A stretch of 64,000 bases of DNA, taken from assembly GCA_002050355.1 (NCBI GenBank), contig MWYY01000052.1, positions 1 through 64,000 on the forward strand, written 5' to 3'. Each line of letters starts with the position of its first letter. Within the stretch, counting starts at the first letter, position 1. Source of the stretch: Acidobacteria bacterium 28-9 (GTDB lineage: Bacteria > Acidobacteriota > Blastocatellia > Pyrinomonadales > Pyrinomonadaceae). Of the stretch, positions 60,409 to 64,000 are shown in pieces. A model generated the notes under the pieces. That model searched no databases, had not been told where the DNA came from, and saw only the letters and a program-made list of their open reading frames with translations. Both the position numbers and the translations under genes were made by a program.

Positions 60409-62010
60409 CTAATCCGTCACATTACACAAACCGATAATCGGCTGATGCAGCATCGTAATCTCCGCGTTTCTGCCCATATACGAACGCGCTTGGGCAATCG
60501 CTTCGGTCATATTGTCGGCGCGTTCCCAGCCGAGCATTTCGGGGACGTGGGCATTTTCCGCACCGGCGACGATGACTTTGCCGACGTGCTGGCGACCGTT
60601 TTCGCCCCAATACCACATAAAAAACGGGTGCGCTCCGTGATAGGCGTTGCCGCGCCGATACATTTCGATATAGTTCGGATTCGTCGCAAATTCGCGCTCA
60701 TATTTTTCGCGCAGGTAGAAAGCGTCGCGCGATTCGGACAAAAGACGGTGGAAAAATTCGATATATGGCGCGTGATGATTATGGTCAAACTCGTCAAAAC
60801 ACGGATGAGAAACAATCATCACGCCGCCTTTCCGAATGAGCGGTTTATTGCGATACATATTGAAGTGATAGCCGAGAGCCATCACTTGAACGAGCAAAGG
60901 ATTGAGCGATGAATAGACGTTATACGGCGAAATGTCGGGAATGCCGGTAATCAAAATATCGCACTGACCTTTGACGGGAATTTCAAACTGCTGATAATTC
61001 TTTTCCAGAATTTTTTCGTGGACCGGCTCGGTTGCGCCCGCGTAACAGGCAATTAATTCGTATTGCGCGGGAATTTGATGCAAAAGTTTACGACGCGCAG
61101 CACGAGGTAGATTGCCGAAAGTCCGCTTCATCGCTTCCCATTTCATTCTGTCCATAAACGAAAATTCGTCTTCGTTGCGCGTCAGAATGTCGTAGCCGTC
61201 GCTAAACATTCGGCTGTTGAGCGCGGTTTCGATGTGAAAGACGTTGCAGTGTTCGTCAACTAATTTGCCGAGGCGATTGATTTTGTGATTGAGTTCCGAC
61301 GAAGACGGGTCCATATAAGAATCCGAATCGCGTATGGTCTGCGGTTCGTGATGCGCCCGCAGAGATTCGTAATCGCACAGCCCGACGGCGACCGATTTGT
61401 GTCCGCCGTTCATCGGAACGAAATTGATGTTGGCGTAAATCAGCAAATCGCTTTCGATGGCGCGTTTGTTGATGCGAAGCGGTTCGTCGTGGCGCGTGTG
61501 TCCGATGGTGACGAGATTTTCGTCGTCTTCGGCGTCGTGGTTGTAATATCTGTCCGGGTAAAATTCGTCAAAAATTTTCTTGCCGACCATTCGCTCCATT
61601 TCCCACGGCGTCATCCGGCGGTGCAATGAAATAGCGATTATCAAATGAATATCGTCCACGCCGTTTGCCGCGCACTGTTCCAAAATGACTTCGAGCATCG
61701 TCTGGCGCACGTCCGGCGTCTGCATAGGCGGCAGCGGCATCGAAATATCGTCAATCGCAATCGTCACGCGCATTCCCGGCTCAAGCTGCGCGTAAAGCGG
61801 TTTCGCGTCAATCGGATGATTAACCGCGTAACGAATCGCCGCTTCCCGATTCGGCAAGCCTTTTATCGGCGGATTCGGATAAATCACGCGCGTCCCCGTC
61901 GGCAAATCTTCGAGAATAAAATCCTCGCCAAACGGTATAATGCGCGGCGCGCTGTCGCGGTCAATGTAAACAATTGATTCGTGTGTTTTTCTGCGTAATT
62001 GCAAAGCCAT
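60409..62010 (-). CDS. LarA-like (DUF2088) racemase/epimerase family protein
   Basis: 533 residues related to the nickel-pincer lactate racemase Lar[23 protein letters not shown] (about 109-130) corresponds to the LarA DDxTRPxP block, [19 protein letters not shown] to the HR-x-T-x-x-E block, and [14 protein letters not shown] plus [23 protein letters not shown] to the ligand-binding residues. No larB, larC or larE homologue lies beside it, so the cofactor would have to be made elsewhere. Substrate unknown. Its 3' end exists a second time at 59143-59212. Confidence 0.82.
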   Translation of the reverse strand: MALQLRRKTHESIVYIDRDSAPRIIPFGEDFILEDLPTGTRVIYPNPPIKGLPNREAAIRYAVNHPIDAKPLYAQLEPGMRVTIAIDDISMPLPPMQTPDVRQTMLEVILEQCAANGVDDIHLIIAISLHRRMTPWEMERMVGKKIFDEFYPDRYYNHDAEDDENLVTIGHTRHDEPLRINKRAIESDLLIYANINFVPMNGGHKSVAVGLCDYESLRAHHEPQTIRDSDSYMDPSSSELNHKINRLGKLVDEHCNVFHIETALNSRMFSDGYDILTRNEDEFSFMDRMKWEAMKRTFGNLPRAARRKLLHQIPAQYELIACYAGATEPVHEKILEKNYQQFEIPVKGQCDILITGIPDISPYNVYSSLNPLLVQVMALGYHFNMYRNKPLIRKGGVMIVSHPCFDEFDHNHHAPYIEFFHRLLSESRDAFYLREKYEREFATNPNYIEMYRRGNAYHGAHPFFMWYWGENGRQHVGKVIVAGAENAHVPEMLGWERADNMTEAIAQARSYMGRNAEITMLHQPIIGLCNVTD

Positions 62011-62017
62011 ATTTGTT

Positions 62018-62212
62018 TTAATCTTTTGTGTATTTTTCGATTATTGCTTCAATGTTTTCTCGGCTAAGAAACACCTTTTCTAAAATAAGCACTAATTTTG
62101 TTTTATCCTGTTCTTCGATGGATTTATCAAAATCATCTAACAAGCCAGCGTGAAATAGTCTGTCATTAACAGTCATTCCTAAATATTTATTTTGTGGAAA
62201 CTGTTTTTCCAT
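62018..62212 (-). CDS. Small protein of unknown function
   Basis: 64 residues, soluble and charged: [64 protein letters not shown] in outline. It is seven bases upstream of larA in the same direction. [19 protein letters not shown] is typical of a family of small conserved hypothetical proteins in island regions, but I cannot name it. Confidence 0.55.
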   Translation of the reverse strand: MEKQFPQNKYLGMTVNDRLFHAGLLDDFDKSIEEQDKTKLVLILEKVFLSRENIEAIIEKYTKD

Positions 62213-62242
62213 AAACAGCTAATTTTCTTTGAACAAAGAAAT

Positions 62243-62647
62243 CTATTTGCCGTAAGCACTCAAAAGAAGTTTGCCTTCGTAATCAATCAAACCGAATTTC
62301 ACGCGGTCTAAAAAACCTTGTCTGCCGAGAACATTGCGCGTGAACGATTCTTCTTTGGCAAAGAAAACTCTCGAAACGGTTTCGATTTCCAAAACTGATA
62401 AAACGATTTCGTGAGCGTAAGCGTCGAAATTTCCCGCCGCCGTATTAAAGCGTATAAATTCGCCGCCTTCGACATCTATGCCGAGCCTTTCCGCGTGTTT
62501 GCGCTCGAAGACGCAATCGGTCGCGCCGGTGTCGATTTTCGCTTCCAAATCAATCTGCCGTCCGCCGAAATGAAGGACGACTAAAACGGTGATGCCCGTT
62601 TTCAGCGTGTCGTATTCAAATACTTTGTCGAAGGAAACGGTTTCCAC
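62243..62647 (-). CDS. Retropepsin-like aspartic protease family protein
   Basis: 134 residues; LEAKIDTGATDCVFERKHAERLGIDV contains the catalytic Asp in DTGA (about residue 39), and NVLGRQGFLDRVKFGLIDYEGKLLLS matches the later hydrophobic strand. Single-domain proteins of this kind dimerise. Function here is unknown. The gene four bases upstream (DUF5678-like) forms an operon with it. Its 3' end is duplicated at 63009-63061. Confidence 0.8.
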   Translation of the reverse strand: METVSFDKVFEYDTLKTGITVLVVLHFGGRQIDLEAKIDTGATDCVFERKHAERLGIDVEGGEFIRFNTAAGNFDAYAHEIVLSVLEIETVSRVFFAKEESFTRNVLGRQGFLDRVKFGLIDYEGKLLLSAYGK

Positions 62648-62650
62648 CTT

Positions 62651-62998
62651 TTACCAACCTCCAACGTAATGTTTCGGTTCTTCGACGATATGATGAACGA
62701 AAGGCGATTTGATTCCCTGTTCGATTGCTTTGTAGTGAACTTCCAGCGCGTCTGTTCCGTGTGCGATGAGTTCGCCGCCTTCCAGACAAACCCATTGATT
62801 CATATATTCCGCGCTGTGTTCGTCGAGCCATTTTCGCGCTTTTTTGTATCGCTCAATCTGATATTTTTTCAGTTTTTCTTTATCTTCGTCTTTCGACTTT
62901 TTGCGTTTTTCCGCTTCATACCATTCGTCGAATTTTTCAAATTCTTCGGTCGGCAGTTGTAAAACAACTTGTTTAGCTTGTTCTAAATTCACTTGCAT
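62651..62998 (-). CDS. DUF5678-like small protein
   Basis: 115 residues. The C-terminal WLDEHSAEYMNQWVCLEGGELIAHGTDALEVHYKAIEQGIKSPFVHHIVEEPKHYVGGW fits DUF5678, a small domain often beside aspartic-protease-like genes; the N-terminal half is a charged helix. ATG at 62998 follows an AGGAGAGT ribosome-binding site. Coupled to the protease gene by a four-base gap. Confidence 0.75.
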   Translation of the reverse strand: MQVNLEQAKQVVLQLPTEEFEKFDEWYEAEKRKKSKDEDKEKLKKYQIERYKKARKWLDEHSAEYMNQWVCLEGGELIAHGTDALEVHYKAIEQGIKSPFVHHIVEEPKHYVGGW

Positions 62999-63008
62999 AA
63001 AGACTCTC

Positions 63009-63061
63009 CTATTCTCCGTCAGCACTCAAAAGCAGTTTGCCTTCGTAATTAATCAACCCAA
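63009..63061 (-). pseudogene. Remnant of the 3' end of an aspartic-protease gene
   Basis: Leftward translation gives GLINYEGKLLLSADGE then TAG, against GLIDYEGKLLLSAYGK at the end of the gene at 62243-62647. Only these last codons are present; upstream the sequence belongs to VapC. VapC's last residues and stop (63049) are read from this remnant in another frame. Confidence 0.8.
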
Positions 63062-63468
63062 GGATTTAAAACCCTAACTTGCGAATGCTGAAAGTTTTTG
63101 ACGTTTCGCGTAACGAAAATCATATCGTGTTCCAAAGCCGTCGCTTCTAAAAGCGAATTGAACGCCGGACGCACAATGCCTTTTCGTTCAAATTCGCCAT
63201 ACACTTTTCCCCAAACAGGAAATGTCTTTTCGGATAAGGGCAAGATTCGGCGGGAAAAACGCGCTTGTAATTGCTCCAGCCATTTTTCGAGTTCCGCTCT
63301 CTTTCTGCTTGATTCAAGTCTTGTGATTCCTTTCTTAATTTCGCCAAGGGTTAAAACGTTCAAATAAAGTTTCGATTCGTCCTGCGCGTCGAGCCATTCG
63401 AGAACTTTTTCGCTTGGTCTTTTTTGTTTCGGTTCGGAGATAATGCAGGTGTCGAGCAGAAAATTCAT
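63049..63468 (-). CDS. VapC-type PIN-domain toxin
   Basis: 139 residues: MNFLLDTCIISEPKQKRPSEKVLEWLDAQ (first Asp at 6), LGEIKKGITRLESSRKR (Glu about 43), then SLLEATALEHDMIFVTRNVKNFQHSQVRVLNPWVD (last Asp pocket). PIN toxins cleave RNA, often tRNA or rRNA. The start overlaps the antitoxin stop by four bases. The final VD and stop come from the protease remnant, so the native end was probably replaced. Confidence 0.92.
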   Translation of the reverse strand: MNFLLDTCIISEPKQKRPSEKVLEWLDAQDESKLYLNVLTLGEIKKGITRLESSRKRAELEKWLEQLQARFSRRILPLSEKTFPVWGKVYGEFERKGIVRPAFNSLLEATALEHDMIFVTRNVKNFQHSQVRVLNPWVD

Positions 63469-63712
63469 TCAAATGAGACCTCGCGCGGCAAATTGTTCGC
63501 TCGGTCAAGAGAAGGAATTATTTCGTCGAGCGGACTTTTTTGCAAAAACTCAACCAGACTTTCTTTTTTGCCGTTTATCTTTCGCCATTCGTCAATCGAG
63601 ACGACGACGACAACTTCCGTATCGTGGCGCCGAATCACCTGCGGCTCGTCCTTTTCTGCTAGACGAATCAATACGCTCAGATTATTTTTGCCTCTTTTAC
63701 CGTGTGCGACAT
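63465..63712 (-). pseudogene. Phd/VapB-type antitoxin gene, frameshifted near its start
   Basis: The body (IRLAEKDEPQVIRRHDTEVVVVVSIDEWRKI...) is a Phd/YefM-like antitoxin. A start ATG at 63712 with GAGG upstream reads MSHTVKEAK and then goes out of frame; with one more A in the A5 run (plus T's 63685-63689) it would read MSHTVKEAKNNLSVLIRLAEKDEP, as in the family. Without that base only a TTG start at 63671 remains, lacking the DNA-binding start. It may be a real mutation or an indel error. Confidence 0.65.
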
Positions 63713-63734
63713 TTTTCCAACCTCATAAAAAGCA

Positions 63735-63769
63735 ATTTATAGCATTTTAGCTACGTAGCCATTATAAAT
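63735..63769 (-). promoter_or_regulatory. Palindromic region upstream of the VapC operon
   Basis: ATTTATA (63735-63741) and TATAAAT (63763-63769) are inverted around a perfect palindrome GCTACGTAGC (63750-63759). TATAAT-like boxes lie in both arms. A suitable operator for the antitoxin; the promoter itself is not sharply defined. Confidence 0.5.
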
Positions 63770-63828
63770 CGATTTTTCGTATCGCTCAAATTTTACAAGA
63801 GAAATTTGTGATCCATTTTCAAGCAATT

Positions 63829-64000
63829 TCATTTCAAATTTAAAATCGCCCAATCGTGCTGCAGCGCTATTTGTTTCAGCCTGAAATCCGGATTAACCGC
63901 CGCTGGATGACCGACAATCGAGAGCATCGGCAAATCGGAAATGCTGTCGGAATAGGCATAGGAATCCGAAAGATTTATGCCTTCGCGCTCGGCGTATTCG
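63829..64000 (-). CDS. HAD-IB family hydrolase, C-terminal end (cut by window edge)
   Basis: The last 56 residues of a leftward gene entering from the right edge: ...NLSDSYAYSDSISDLPMLSIVGHPAAVNPDFRLKQIALQHDWAILNLK, stop at 63829. YSDSxSDLPML with GHPxAVNPDxxL is the C-terminal acidic motif IV region of SerB-like HAD-IB phosphatases. Which substrate is hydrolysed cannot be told from this fragment. Confidence 0.85.
   Translation of the reverse strand, partial: EYAEREGINLSDSYAYSDSISDLPMLSIVGHPAAVNPDFRLKQIALQHDWAILNLK

Overview
The window looks like a stretch of chromosome from an acidobacterium, most likely of the Blastocatellia / Pyrinomonadales side (subdivision 4). This rests on the mix of genes: a VWFA-related surface protein of the acidobacterial type (13326-16436), a Ser/Thr kinase with a membrane C-terminus, a MoxR-DUF58 pair, a large acyl-processing fusion enzyme, ergothioneine genes and many conserved-hypothetical membrane proteins. 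Base composition is moderate. The assignment is inference; no rRNA gene is present.

Layout. 1-2004: the str operon read leftwards (rpsL, rpsG, start of fusA) with a clear promoter at 1878-1906. 2005-10604: rightward genes for a ferredoxin-domain protein, an EamA transporter, GTP-type PEP carboxykinase, a tandem-repeat protein, an apparently non-coding transcription unit (7021-7287), DoxX, a BI-1 family protein and a B12/radical-SAM enzyme. 10673-21585: leftward genes for exonuclease VII, the VWFA protein, the kinase, DUF58 and MoxR. 21809-27716: a pilin-like protein, a foreign-looking channel-like gene, then aroDE and a ThiF-like enzyme. 27784-39873: mostly leftward RqcH, RDD, NYN, TlpA and leuS, with rightward rlmB and a zinc-ribbon protein between. 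40314-48891: rightward HEAT, egtB-egtD, birA, coaX and an S9 peptidase. 49005-58076: a DUF885 protein, a Tat amidase, and a reductase next to a 1477-residue reductase/ligase/carrier/acyltransferase fusion. 58089-63769: an accessory islet with two MazF pairs, VapC plus an antitoxin, an ORF6N protein, a LarA-like enzyme and an aspartic protease. 63829-64000: the end of a HAD-family gene.

Three patterns stand out beyond gene content. (1) A family of degenerate seven-base tandem repeats, usually arranged as opposing arms, fills many intergenic gaps from the str operon to coaX. It also lies inside coding sequences: twice in the editing-domain region of leuS, in the N-terminal extension of rlmB and in the VWFA gene. 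(2) In the toxin-antitoxin islet, two toxin genes each abut a diverged copy of only the 3' end of a neighbouring gene (larA-like, aspartic protease). The differences between copies are largely synonymous or conservative, so these are remnants of real coding sequence. (3) Both MazF operons have a palindrome across the -10 box, and the predicted start of transcription falls almost on the antitoxin ATG, so the messages may be leaderless.

How genes work together: exonuclease VII subunits xseB and xseA are near neighbours; MoxR and DUF58 form the usual chaperone pair; egtB and egtD cover core ergothioneine steps; aroDE joins two shikimate steps; the SDR and the large fusion enzyme (52594-58076) are separated by two bases and probably process fatty acyl groups into reduced or ether-type lipids. 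Domain and family assignments were made by eye from translated sequence; no database search was possible.
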